Source: Candidatus Saccharimonadia bacterium (GTDB lineage: Bacteria > Patescibacteriota > Saccharimonadia > Saccharimonadales > Saccharimonadaceae). Taken from it: DNA of 64,000 bases. The notes under the pieces were generated by a model. It did not search any database. It was not told the DNA's origin and saw only the letters and a list, made by a program, of their open reading frames with translations. The position numbers and the translations under genes are program-made. Shown piece by piece: positions 1-7,843 of this stretch (its first letter is position 1; each line of letters begins with the position of its first letter). The stretch spans positions 1 through 64,000 of the forward strand of contig JALRBJ010000001.1 of the NCBI GenBank assembly GCA_023257815.1. Direction: 5' to 3'.

Positions 1-183
1 AGACGTCACAGCAAGGATGCCATCTTGCGACGGGATCTTCCCGCAGTTAAGCAGGGTGACGCACATGTGAAACTACTTGTATCCATCAGATTCATCGTTT
101 GGAAGTGAGGCAGGAACGCCCTCGAACCGCCGATTGATGAATGGTTAGATTATATGAACCTGTTCACCACATTGCAACAATAA
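1..183 (+). pseudogene. Possible 3' remnant of an unknown gene
   Basis: Frame 1 is open from the window edge to a TGA at 106-108 and then continues in the same frame to a TAA at 181-183. The second part (…EPPIDEWLDYMNLFTTLQQ) has protein-like composition. This could be the end of a gene broken by a nonsense mutation, or chance. A short minus-strand ORF from about position 68 to the left edge is an alternative. No family is recognised and the call is weak. Confidence 0.2.
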
Positions 184-186
184 GCG

Positions 187-948
187 CTATATAGTTTTGG
201 TTTTGTAAATTCTTAGCGCCAAGATATACGATGTCACCAATAATCCTACGCACCAGGCAATTGCAGCCCCTGCACTACTTGCTACCACACCATCTGTTAA
301 TAATGACCTCATTGTTTCAATGATAGGGGTCATCGGCTGGTTTTCGGCAAACCATCGTAGCACAGGGTGCATGTTGTCTACAGGTGTAAAACCAGAACTA
401 AGGAAGATTAAGAACAGCAATATATAGCTAAATGCACCAGCACCTTCCATAGTTTTTGCGAATAAACCGAATAAGATGGCAAGCCAGGTTGTTGCTAAGG
501 TAAACAGGACTAAGATACCTCCGAATAGTAGCCATTCAGCGATTCCTGCACCTGATCGAAATCCGATTAAAAGAGCGACAAGTAGCACAAGGAATGACGA
601 GAACAGGTTGGAAAGGGTTGATGACATGGCATGGCCGCCAAGAATTGACGACGGTGCAACAGGCATTGCTTTAAACCTATTTATGATGCCCTTTTGTAGA
701 TCCATACTAAGACGTACGGCGGCATAGGCGATTCCGCTAACGACGGTCATGATGATGATTGCTGGCGTAATAAAGTCGATGTATTTCACGCCGCCTAGTG
801 ACTTTTCGAACGAGCTACCGAATACGTACACAAACAGTAGCATCATAGCGATAGGTGTGATTACTACAGTAATGATCGTATCCATGCTGCGAGTCGTGTG
901 GCGCAGGCTTCGTCTTGCCATAACCCATGTATCACGTATCATATTCAT
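187..948 (-). CDS. ABC-2 type transporter permease (DrrB-like)
   Basis: Membrane half of an ABC exporter, expected to pair with the ATPase encoded just upstream. About 253 residues with six predicted hydrophobic segments in the ABC-2 pattern: one near residues 30-50, further ones at about 60-80, 105-130, 140-165 and 170-190, and a last one near 225-245. Substrate cannot be told from sequence; DrrAB-type pairs usually export drugs or lipids. The start chosen is the ATG at 948, which overlaps the TGA of the ATPase (TGATG) and lies 8 nt after a GGAG Shine-Dalgarno core; a GTG one codon earlier is possible. It is the last gene of the PadR operon. Confidence 0.85.
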   Translation of the reverse strand: MNMIRDTWVMARRSLRHTTRSMDTIITVVITPIAMMLLFVYVFGSSFEKSLGGVKYIDFITPAIIIMTVVSGIAYAAVRLSMDLQKGIINRFKAMPVAPSSILGGHAMSSTLSNLFSSFLVLLVALLIGFRSGAGIAEWLLFGGILVLFTLATTWLAILFGLFAKTMEGAGAFSYILLFLIFLSSGFTPVDNMHPVLRWFAENQPMTPIIETMRSLLTDGVVASSAGAAIAWCVGLLVTSYILALRIYKTKTI

Positions 949-1889
949 CACTTTTTCTCCTTTGTTTCGTTAATAACCTTAAAGAATACGTCATCGAGCG
1001 TTGGTGATTTTTGTGCGAATTCAGTAACTTCGATACCAGCCTTCTCTAATGTACTAAGCAGCTGCGTAAGTTCTGCTACTGTTCCGTTTGTGTTGGCTGT
1101 GAGCAAAAGTAATTCGTTGTTCTGTTCTGGCTTGTAACGCTTAAGAAGCGCGGCTGCTGCCAAAAGCTGTTTGTGGTCTTGGAACTTTAATTCTATTTGA
1201 CCGTGGGGTAAAAGTTTCTTTAACTCGGCAGGCGTACCCTCAGCGACGATAACTCCCTTGTTAAGAATGCAAACATTGTCTGCAAGTTGATCAGCTTCTT
1301 CAAGATATTGGGTAGTAAGGAATATGGTGGTGCCGGCATTAGCGAGTGACTTTATGGTCTGCCACATACCATTACGGCTTTGAGGGTCAAGACCGGTAGT
1401 CGGTTCGTCAAAAAAGATGATTGATGGGCTACCAATCAGGCTCATAGCAATGTCGAGTCGTCGTTGCATACCACCAGAATATGTTTGTACACGTCGATCA
1501 GCGGCTTCTTCAAGATTGAACTGCGCAAGGAGCCTAGCAACGGTCTGTTTTGGGTTTTTAATGTGACGTAGATCGCTGACAAGCTCTAAATTTTCGCGAC
1601 CCGTTAGAATATCGTCAACGGCTGCAAATTGACCGGTTAGACTAATACGTTTTCGTACGTTATCTGGTTTTTTGGCTACATCGTTACCATCAACAACTGC
1701 TGTACCTCCATCGGCTTTTAGTAGTGTAGCTAAGATATTAATTGTCGTAGTTTTGCCAGCACCGTTTGCGCCTAGTAAGGCAAATATCGAACCTTTGGGT
1801 ACGGTAAACGAAACGTCTTTTAAAACATTTACCTTTTTATAGGATTTCTTAAGTTGGCTGACAGTAATTGCCGCCGATTGATTTGACAT
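948..1889 (-). CDS. ABC transporter ATP-binding protein (DrrA-like)
   Basis: Nucleotide-binding subunit that would drive the permease encoded downstream. 313 residues: Walker A GANGAGKTT near residue 40, signature YSGGMQRRLDIAMSL, Walker B IIFFDEPTTGLDP and a switch region near LTTQYLEEAD. The C-terminal ~90 residues form the extra domain typical of DrrA/DUF4162-type ATPases. An AGGAGG Shine-Dalgarno sequence sits 10 nt before the ATG. The gene follows the pentapeptide gene by 14 nt and overlaps the permease start. Family known; exported substrate not inferable. Confidence 0.92.
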   Translation of the reverse strand: MSNQSAAITVSQLKKSYKKVNVLKDVSFTVPKGSIFALLGANGAGKTTTINILATLLKADGGTAVVDGNDVAKKPDNVRKRISLTGQFAAVDDILTGRENLELVSDLRHIKNPKQTVARLLAQFNLEEAADRRVQTYSGGMQRRLDIAMSLIGSPSIIFFDEPTTGLDPQSRNGMWQTIKSLANAGTTIFLTTQYLEEADQLADNVCILNKGVIVAEGTPAELKKLLPHGQIELKFQDHKQLLAAAALLKRYKPEQNNELLLLTANTNGTVAELTQLLSTLEKAGIEVTEFAQKSPTLDDVFFKVINETKEKK

Positions 1890-1903
1890 GACTAAGTTTC
1901 CTC

Positions 1904-2797
1904 CTACTGAACTTTTACGTTGTTTAAGTCTGCTTTTGCACCCTTTAGTAGTGCGTATGTAACTTTGTCCATCGTTGCGCCGTCAAAAACGGTGTGTTTG
2001 GCATCGGAATGACGGAATGATACGTCTTGAAGTATGGTATTTTTGAACGACGCTTTCCTAAGTGACGTGCTGTCGAAATTGGTACCGTTGAGTGTCATGT
2101 TATCGAAGGATACATTCGTTAAGTCGGAATGGCTGAAATTTGAGTTATCTAACGTTGCATCTTTGAAAGTAGCTCCTTTAAGAGCGACTGCCTTGAATTT
2201 TATATTTGTTAAATTGGCATTGTCAAAACACACGCCCGAGGTATCGCTACCTGCGAATGTAGCATTTGTTAAGTCTGCACCATCGAAGTTAACGTTCGTT
2301 AGGTCACTGCCACCAAAGGATGTATTCACTAGATTTGATCCCTTGAACGTTGATTTTCGCATGTCTGATCCATTGAAAGTTGATCCCGCTAAATTCGAGC
2401 CATCAAAATTAGTTTCGCTGAGTGAGCTGAAGTTAAACTCAGAGTTGGGAAGTTCAGTGTCACTTAGGTCGCTTTGCTTTAACTCGGTCATCGAAAATTT
2501 TGATTTGCTGCGCTTGGCGAATTTGAATGTCTCGCGCAAGGTGCGGCCAACTGGTCGATGGTCGCCATCGGGTTTTTTTTCGGGGTTGTGCTGTACGTTA
2601 TCCATGATTTCTGAAACTTCGCCAAACGAATCAATCGTAGCCTGGTACGCTTCATCATCACTTTTACCGGCAGATTTTAGATCTTTATATTTTTCTCTTA
2701 AGTTAGCTAGCAGTTCCTGTTCGACGTCTTGACGAGCAGGGAAGTTGCCGTAGGGTTTGAATGCATTGTCTAAAAATTTCTTGAGGTTGTCTTCCAT
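1904..2797 (-). CDS. HAAS-domain protein fused to pentapeptide repeats
   Basis: Residues 1-70 resemble the HAAS/permease-prefix domain that commonly follows PadR regulators (helical, with a G-E-V-x-E-I end). From about residue 110 to the C-terminus runs a long series of A(N/D)LxxxxF pentapeptide repeats (for example SDLTNVNFDGADLTNATF), predicted to form a quadrilateral beta-helix. HAAS domains are usually joined to membrane segments, but none is visible here. Some pentapeptide proteins (Qnr, MfpA, AlbG) mimic DNA and protect gyrase; whether that applies here is speculation. It has an AAGGAG Shine-Dalgarno sequence and sits between padR and the ABC genes, so self-protection or regulation of export is plausible. 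Confidence 0.75.
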   Translation of the reverse strand: MEDNLKKFLDNAFKPYGNFPARQDVEQELLANLREKYKDLKSAGKSDDEAYQATIDSFGEVSEIMDNVQHNPEKKPDGDHRPVGRTLRETFKFAKRSKSKFSMTELKQSDLSDTELPNSEFNFSSLSETNFDGSNLAGSTFNGSDMRKSTFKGSNLVNTSFGGSDLTNVNFDGADLTNATFAGSDTSGVCFDNANLTNIKFKAVALKGATFKDATLDNSNFSHSDLTNVSFDNMTLNGTNFDSTSLRKASFKNTILQDVSFRHSDAKHTVFDGATMDKVTYALLKGAKADLNNVKVQ

Positions 2798-2809
2798 GAT
2801 TATTTCTCC

Positions 2810-3139
2810 TTATAACAATTTGCCTAAAATTTCTTTTGCTTGGTTCCAACTTTGCTTGTTGTTTACGTAAAGCTCACGACCACTCGCTGTAATATGATAG
2901 TATTTGCGACGTCCACCTTGTGTTTCGTCGCCCCAGTATGAGCTAATGTGATCATCGTTTTCGAGTCGCTTCAAACTAGAATACATGGTCGCTTCTTTTA
3001 ATTCGTATTGCTGATCAGATTGCTCAAAGATGAGCTTTGTGATTTCATAGCCGTACTTATCACCATCTGCTAGAAGCTTTAGGATGATTGTATCGGTATG
3101 CCCACGGAGCAAATCTGATGATAATTTACTATCGATCAT
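2810..3139 (-). CDS. PadR family transcriptional regulator
   Basis: Winged-helix repressor of the PadR family, about 109 residues: an N-terminal wHTH (ILKLLADGDKYGYEITKLI), the family hallmark EATMYSSLKRLENDD and a wing with GGRRKYYHIT, followed by a short dimerisation helix. It probably represses its own operon (HAAS-pentapeptide, ABC ATPase, permease). The start chosen is the ATG at 3139, 8 nt after a TATACA -10 box, rather than the upstream in-frame start at 3157, which would lie over the promoter. Confidence 0.9.
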   Translation of the reverse strand: MIDSKLSSDLLRGHTDTIILKLLADGDKYGYEITKLIFEQSDQQYELKEATMYSSLKRLENDDHISSYWGDETQGGRRKYYHITASGRELYVNNKQSWNQAKEILGKLL

Positions 3140-3145
3140 AATTAC

Positions 3146-3174
3146 ACTGTATAGCATATTACTATGACAGTCAA
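3146..3174 (-). promoter_or_regulatory. Promoter and possible operator of the padR operon
   Basis: Reading the minus strand there is TTGACT (3174-3169) and TATACA (3153-3148) with a 15-bp spacer, shorter than optimal, ending 8 nt from the padR ATG. ACTGT (3146-3150) and ACAGT (3167-3171) form a dyad spanning the promoter, in a place where PadR autorepression would be expected. The operator is inferred. Confidence 0.45.
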
Positions 3175-3365
3175 GGTAATTATTTAAATTTGTTATAATT
3201 AGAAATACGATTTGCTACACACACTGGTTTGATTTAGGCTAAGCGTCCCTGGTAACATCATTTAATTATTTGTCTTCGGCTAATTTGCTAAGAAACGGGC
3301 AAATTCGACGGGCAAAAAATCTACGAGCGTTTCTCGACTAATAACAAAATCGAGGTAGATTAATA

Positions 3366-3629
3366 ATGAATGATGAAGTTTTCTTGAATGAGAGAGTTGA
3401 GGTGGTGGCCACATTTGGTGCCGGATTAAATCCTTGTAATCCGATTAAGTTCCGTCGTGCTAGTGGCCGAATTGTTGAAATAAGTGAAATTGGACTGCGC
3501 CACCCAACTATGCAGGGTACACGCATGGTTCATATGTTTGATGTGACTGATGGTGGGGCTGATTATAGGTTGGAGTTTGACGCCGAACGATTGACGTGGC
3601 GGCTTCTTATGGAGGCAGATCGGGTATGA
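3366..3629 (+). CDS. Small conserved-looking protein preceding Y-family polymerase
   Basis: 87-residue soluble protein of unknown function. The composition suggests a small beta-rich fold (hydrophobic alternation, VEVVATFGAG … GRIVEISEIGL … HMFDVT … YRLEFDAERLTW). Its stop overlaps the polymerase start by ATGA, so the two are translationally coupled. In Firmicutes a small YolD protein often precedes UvrX-type polymerases. This protein occupies the equivalent position but no sequence relation is claimed. The preceding ~200 nt intergenic stretch holds a TATAAT-like box near 3196 and short dyads but nothing definite. Confidence 0.7.
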   Translation: MNDEVFLNERVEVVATFGAGLNPCNPIKFRRASGRIVEISEIGLRHPTMQGTRMVHMFDVTDGGADYRLEFDAERLTWRLLMEADRV

Positions 3630-4861
3630 GTGGACAGTATAATACGGCTTTGCCGAAAGTTCTTCATATAGATCTTAATAGTTGCTTTGCGACGGTTGAG
3701 CAACAGGCGCGTCCACTGCTGCGCGGCCGACCAGTAGCAATTGTGAATCGTCGTACAGAACATACCATGATTGTGACTGCCAGCTACGAAGCAAAACGCA
3801 TGGGAGTAACGCTGGGGATGCGTTTAAAAGAGGCTAAGCAGCTTTGCCCAGAATTAGTTGGCATAGAAAGTGATCCGCCTAAGTATAAATTTGTGTACCA
3901 TCAATTAATGCGAATCATGAATGACTACTCGGCGCATGTACGCATGAAGAGTATTGACGAAGGCGTAATCGATTTTGCCGAAACCAGTCCGGATATGGCT
4001 AAGCGAGACTTAGCGGAAATAGGCTACGAGATCAAGCAACGTTTATGGAACGAGGTGGGTAAAGCTATGAATTGTAACGTTGGCATTGCCACAAATAGGT
4101 TTTTAGCTAAAACGGCTGCCTCGCTTAATAAACCGAATGGACTCGATGTCATTACTCACAAAAACTTAAGAAAGGTACTCACTAGTTTAGAACTGACTGA
4201 CTTAACTGGCATTGCTGGCAGGCTGGAGAAACGTTTAAATTCAGTTGGTATTTTTACGCCTTTACAGTTTTTGGATGCAGATGAGGCGACGTTACAAAAC
4301 GTTGTTTTTAAGAGCATTGATGGCTCGCACTGGTATAAACGCTTACGAGGATGGGAAGTGGATAAACGAGATTTTCCACTTAAGACCGCTGGCCGACAAT
4401 ATGTATTAGAACAATACCACTTACCACATGATCAAATTTTGCAGCGGCTCCATCATTTGTGTGAAGAAACAGGTGCTAAAATCCGGTCAAAACAGATGCA
4501 AGCACGCGGTGTTATGGTGTACGCTAGAACATATGACAGGGGAGGATGGCATGCTAAACACATGGCTTCCTTGCCCTTTTTTTCTAACGAAGCGATCTTT
4601 GCACAGGCGAAGCAACTATTTGCTACGGCACCAGACGGTATAAAAATGATTGCAATTACTTGTTATGGACTTGAGCCGACTGATGCACAGAATAAACAGC
4701 TTGGATTGTTTGGCGATGAACTAGCCCGTGAAAGAGCCATAACTGGTGCGATTGATGAAATTAACGCTCGCTATGGACGGCGGATAATTCATTCCGCAGA
4801 TACACTCAAGACGCAGATGATACACGAAAAAGTACCGTTTGGAAGTACTCGCTATATGTAG
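3626..4861 (+). CDS. Y-family DNA polymerase (DinB/UmuC-like)
   Basis: Translesion polymerase of the impB/mucB/samB family, 411 residues. The palm motif is HIDLNSCFATVEQQ; its first aspartate is a metal ligand and most relatives read D-A/S-F/Y where this has N-S-C. The second catalytic motif SIDEG is intact (usually SIDEA). Helix-hairpin-helix region near LTDLTGIAGRLEKRL, then a little-finger domain. The C-terminal QNKQLGLFGDE resembles a beta-clamp binding peptide (QLGLF). The start is the ATG overlapping the upstream stop, not the earlier in-frame codon at 3596. Likely error-prone or lesion-bypass synthesis. Confidence 0.9.
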   Translation: MSGQYNTALPKVLHIDLNSCFATVEQQARPLLRGRPVAIVNRRTEHTMIVTASYEAKRMGVTLGMRLKEAKQLCPELVGIESDPPKYKFVYHQLMRIMNDYSAHVRMKSIDEGVIDFAETSPDMAKRDLAEIGYEIKQRLWNEVGKAMNCNVGIATNRFLAKTAASLNKPNGLDVITHKNLRKVLTSLELTDLTGIAGRLEKRLNSVGIFTPLQFLDADEATLQNVVFKSIDGSHWYKRLRGWEVDKRDFPLKTAGRQYVLEQYHLPHDQILQRLHHLCEETGAKIRSKQMQARGVMVYARTYDRGGWHAKHMASLPFFSNEAIFAQAKQLFATAPDGIKMIAITCYGLEPTDAQNKQLGLFGDELARERAITGAIDEINARYGRRIIHSADTLKTQMIHEKVPFGSTRYM

Positions 4862-4877
4862 AGTACAATAAGAAGTG

Positions 4878-5051
4878 ATGAATAAGTCACTTTTATTACT
4901 GTGTGCAGCGGTCTTTGGCGCTATTGGTTCGTATATTCCGGTACTATTTGGTGACAATGATTTATTAAGTGGTTGGAGTATTTTGGGTGGGATGATCGGC
5001 GGATTTTTTGGAATCTGGGTTGGTGTTAAGATTTCTAAAGCAATGAATTGA
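4878..5051 (+). CDS. 57-aa membrane protein between polymerase and tilS
   Basis: Short ORF starting at the ATG at 4878 and ending one base before the tilS start. It encodes MNKSLLLLCAAVFGAIGSYI… with two hydrophobic helices (about residues 4-24 and 33-52) joined by a small acidic loop and ending KISKAMN. The glycine-rich second helix (GGMIGGFFGIWVGV) suggests close helix packing. It is in phase with the operon (16 nt after the polymerase, 1 nt before tilS), which supports a real gene. Function unknown. Confidence 0.7.
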   Translation: MNKSLLLLCAAVFGAIGSYIPVLFGDNDLLSGWSILGGMIGGFFGIWVGVKISKAMN

Positions 5052-5052
5052 T

Positions 5053-5883
5053 ATGCGGTATTTAGTAGCAGTGAGTGGCGGGGTGGACTCGGTGGTATTG
5101 CTTGATATGCTTGTAAAATCTGCCGAAGACGAACTGATTGTTGCTCACTTTGATCATGGAATTCGTAGCGACTCAGCAGATGATGCACGGTTTGTGGAAG
5201 CGCTTGCAAACTCGTATGGCTTGCCATTTATATCAAAGCGTGAAGAATTGGGCGCTGCATCGAGTGAAATGTTGGCGCGTGAGCGTCGTTATGCGTTTTT
5301 GCGCATAGCAGCAAAAGAACATAGAGCCAGAATTGTTACCGCACACCATCAAGATGACGTACTCGAAACGATTATCATCAACATAGCTCGCGGTACAGGC
5401 TGGCGGGGGCTTGCAGTGATGGGCGACAAAACAATTGAACGTCCGCTTCTTGCATTTACTAAGAAGTATATCTATAACTATGCACTTAAGAATCAACTAG
5501 AGTGGGTTGAAGACAGGACGAATATGTCGGACAAATATTTACGTAATCGTGTGCGCAGAAAAATGCCAATTCTATCTTCAGATCAGCGAAGCCAATTAGT
5601 CAAACTTCATGATAGCCAGATTATGTTAGCTGATCAGATTGACGAGGAAGCATTAATTTATATGAGCAATTCTCGTTATTTTTTAACTATGATTGACGAG
5701 CAGTCCAGCATTGAGCTTTTGCGCACATGGCTACACGAACAAGGTGTGTCATTAACTCGGCCTCAAAGGCTAAGGATGCTTCATGCGATTAAAACGGCGA
5801 AACCAGGCCACATTTTTGAAGCAGGTGCTGATTGTAGAATTACGTTTACTTCACGTGAGTTCATTGTCAAACACCCCTTATAA
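5053..5883 (+). CDS. tilS: tRNA(Ile)-lysidine synthase, short form
   Basis: Adds lysine to C34 of tRNA-Ile(CAU) so that it reads AUA. 276 residues with the N-type ATP pyrophosphatase P-loop SGGVDSVVLLDML at residues 9-21, HFDHGIRSDSADDARFVE and the HHQDDVLETIIINIARGTG motif (about residues 97-113). The protein is much shorter than the ~430-residue E. coli enzyme; it keeps the catalytic domain and a short linker domain but lacks most of the C-terminal tRNA-binding module. Starts 1 nt after the small membrane gene. Confidence 0.9.
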   Translation: MRYLVAVSGGVDSVVLLDMLVKSAEDELIVAHFDHGIRSDSADDARFVEALANSYGLPFISKREELGAASSEMLARERRYAFLRIAAKEHRARIVTAHHQDDVLETIIINIARGTGWRGLAVMGDKTIERPLLAFTKKYIYNYALKNQLEWVEDRTNMSDKYLRNRVRRKMPILSSDQRSQLVKLHDSQIMLADQIDEEALIYMSNSRYFLTMIDEQSSIELLRTWLHEQGVSLTRPQRLRMLHAIKTAKPGHIFEAGADCRITFTSREFIVKHPL

Positions 5884-5961
5884 CTGCTATATTTAAGGGA
5901 GTGAATCTGAATTATTATTTGTAGGTTCTGGCTGAACAAGAAAGGATAGTTATTTAATCAA

Positions 5962-7830
5962 ATGGCTGTAAAAAAACCATCATCCGGCAAACGCACGAGC
6001 AATGTGCTTCGTTTGGGTTTATTCTGGGTGCTATTGGTGGTAGCGACGCTTGGTGCGATCGCTATGACAACACCACAAGAAAACTTAAAGCAAGTCTCGC
6101 TCAAAAGCGTAACTGAACGAGCTAACAAAGGTGAAATATCAAAAATTGAGATTCAAGGTGATGACGTTAAGATCACGCCTAAAGGTCAAGATAAAGCGAC
6201 CGAAAAATCGACTAAGGAATCAAGCTCAAGTATTTATGATCAGGGGCTTAATAAAGATGCCAGAGTCGATGTGAATATTCAAAAGCCATCTGAAACGGGA
6301 AATGCTATCTGGGCAGTAGCAAGTATTTTGCTGCCTGTCGTTTTAATCGGTCTTCTGTTTCTATTTATGATGCGCCAAGCCCAGGGGCAGAATAATCAGG
6401 CCTTAGGTTTTGGAAAAAGCAAAGCCAAACTCTACGGGTTAGATAAAGAAAAGGTCGTCTTTGCTGATATCGCTGGCAATGATTCGGCTAAGCAAGACCT
6501 TGAAGAGGTTGTTGATTTCTTGAAGCACCCTAAAAAGTATCAATCACTTGGTGCAAAGATTCCTAAGGGTGTACTACTTGTAGGTAATCCAGGTACGGGT
6601 AAGACGATGCTAGCTAGGGCTGTTGCGGGTGAAGCGAATGTACCGTTCTTTAGTATTTCTGGTTCTGAATTCGTTGAGATGTTCGTTGGCGTCGGTGCTA
6701 GCCGTGTGCGTGATTTATTTGCCAAGGCTAAAAAGAATGCGCCTGCGATTATCTTCATTGATGAAATCGATGCCGTTGGTCGTAAGCGCGGTAGTGGTAT
6801 GGGTGGTGGCCATGATGAGCGTGAACAGACTCTTAATCAAATTTTGGTTGAAATGGATGGATTTGAAACAGGTACAAACGTGATTGTACTAGCTGCGACC
6901 AACCGTGCAGATGTACTTGATCCTGCCTTGCTGCGTCCTGGTCGTTTTGATCGTCGCACGAATATTATGCTGCCAGAACGTCGCGATCGTGAAGCGATAT
7001 TGAAAGTTCATTTCAAGAATAAGCCGACTGATCCAACGGTAAACCTGGATAAATTAGCAGCAAAAACAGCTGGTAGTAGCGGTGCAGACCTAGCGAACAT
7101 TGCGAATGAAGCGGCGATTATTGCTGCACGACGCAACGCTAAAATGATCTCGAATAAAGACCTAACTGAAGCATTCGAAAAGGTTGCAATTGGTCCAGAG
7201 CGTAAAGCTAAAGTTATGAATGATAAAGAAAAAGAACTGACTGCTTACCATGAAGCTGGCCATGCAATCGTTGGTCATGTTCTACCCGATTCTGATCCTG
7301 TACACAAGGTTACAATTATTCCGCGTGGTGGGACTGGTGGTGTTACATGGTTCTTGCCACCTGAAGACAAGAGCTACACAAACGTATACGAATTCAAGGA
7401 TATTCTTGCGCGAGCCATGGGCGGCCGTATCGCTGAGAAAATTAAGTACGGTAGTGATGGAATTACTACAGGTGCTGGATCTGATCTTCGCAAGGCGACT
7501 GAAATTGCCCGCGATATGATTATTGAGCAAGGCATGGGCAAAAAACTTCGAGACCAAGTATTTCATGATGATAGCGGCGGTATGGTATTCGATAAGATCA
7601 CTCACGAACGTCCATATAGTGATGATACCGCTCGTGAAATTGACCGTGAGGTTGAAGCTTTGATTAAAGAAGCGGCTGAGCGTGCTGAGGCTGTTATTAA
7701 ACATAACATGCCAAGTCTAGAGGCACTTGCTGCATCTTTACTGAAAGAAGAAACTCTTGAAGAAGATGTCGTCAATACAATTCTAAAAGAAACTAAGCTC
7801 CCAAAGGAAGTCATGCTGCACGCGGCATAA
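5962..7830 (+). CDS. ftsH: ATP-dependent zinc metalloprotease FtsH
   Basis: Membrane-anchored AAA+ protease for membrane-protein quality control. 622 residues: TM1 about 17-36, an extracytoplasmic domain, TM2 about 114-137, Walker A GNPGTGKT near 208, Walker [16 protein letters not shown] near 263, arginine-finger region RPGRFDR, zinc motif HEAGH near 430, and a distal acidic ligand in [13 protein letters not shown]. The linker [18 protein letters not shown] is slightly longer than in E. coli. A 78-nt gap after tilS holds a TATATT box near 5888 and a weak purine-rich GAAAGGA about 18 nt upstream. Followed 13 nt later by murJ. Confidence 0.96.
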   Translation: MAVKKPSSGKRTSNVLRLGLFWVLLVVATLGAIAMTTPQENLKQVSLKSVTERANKGEISKIEIQGDDVKITPKGQDKATEKSTKESSSSIYDQGLNKDARVDVNIQKPSETGNAIWAVASILLPVVLIGLLFLFMMRQAQGQNNQALGFGKSKAKLYGLDKEKVVFADIAGNDSAKQDLEEVVDFLKHPKKYQSLGAKIPKGVLLVGNPGTGKTMLARAVAGEANVPFFSISGSEFVEMFVGVGASRVRDLFAKAKKNAPAIIFIDEIDAVGRKRGSGMGGGHDEREQTLNQILVEMDGFETGTNVIVLAATNRADVLDPALLRPGRFDRRTNIMLPERRDREAILKVHFKNKPTDPTVNLDKLAAKTAGSSGADLANIANEAAIIAARRNAKMISNKDLTEAFEKVAIGPERKAKVMNDKEKELTAYHEAGHAIVGHVLPDSDPVHKVTIIPRGGTGGVTWFLPPEDKSYTNVYEFKDILARAMGGRIAEKIKYGSDGITTGAGSDLRKATEIARDMIIEQGMGKKLRDQVFHDDSGGMVFDKITHERPYSDDTAREIDREVEALIKEAAERAEAVIKHNMPSLEALAASLLKEETLEEDVVNTILKETKLPKEVMLHAA

Positions 7831-7843
7831 TCAAGGTAACCCA

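Noticed and set aside
2034-2732. 232-codon frame antisense to the pentapeptide gene
   Set aside because: It mirrors the repeat period of the pentapeptide gene and has no initiation signals.
4721-5227. 168-codon minus-strand frame over the polymerase end and tilS
   Set aside because: It covers three well-supported plus-strand genes, has a low-complexity start and lacks a promoter.
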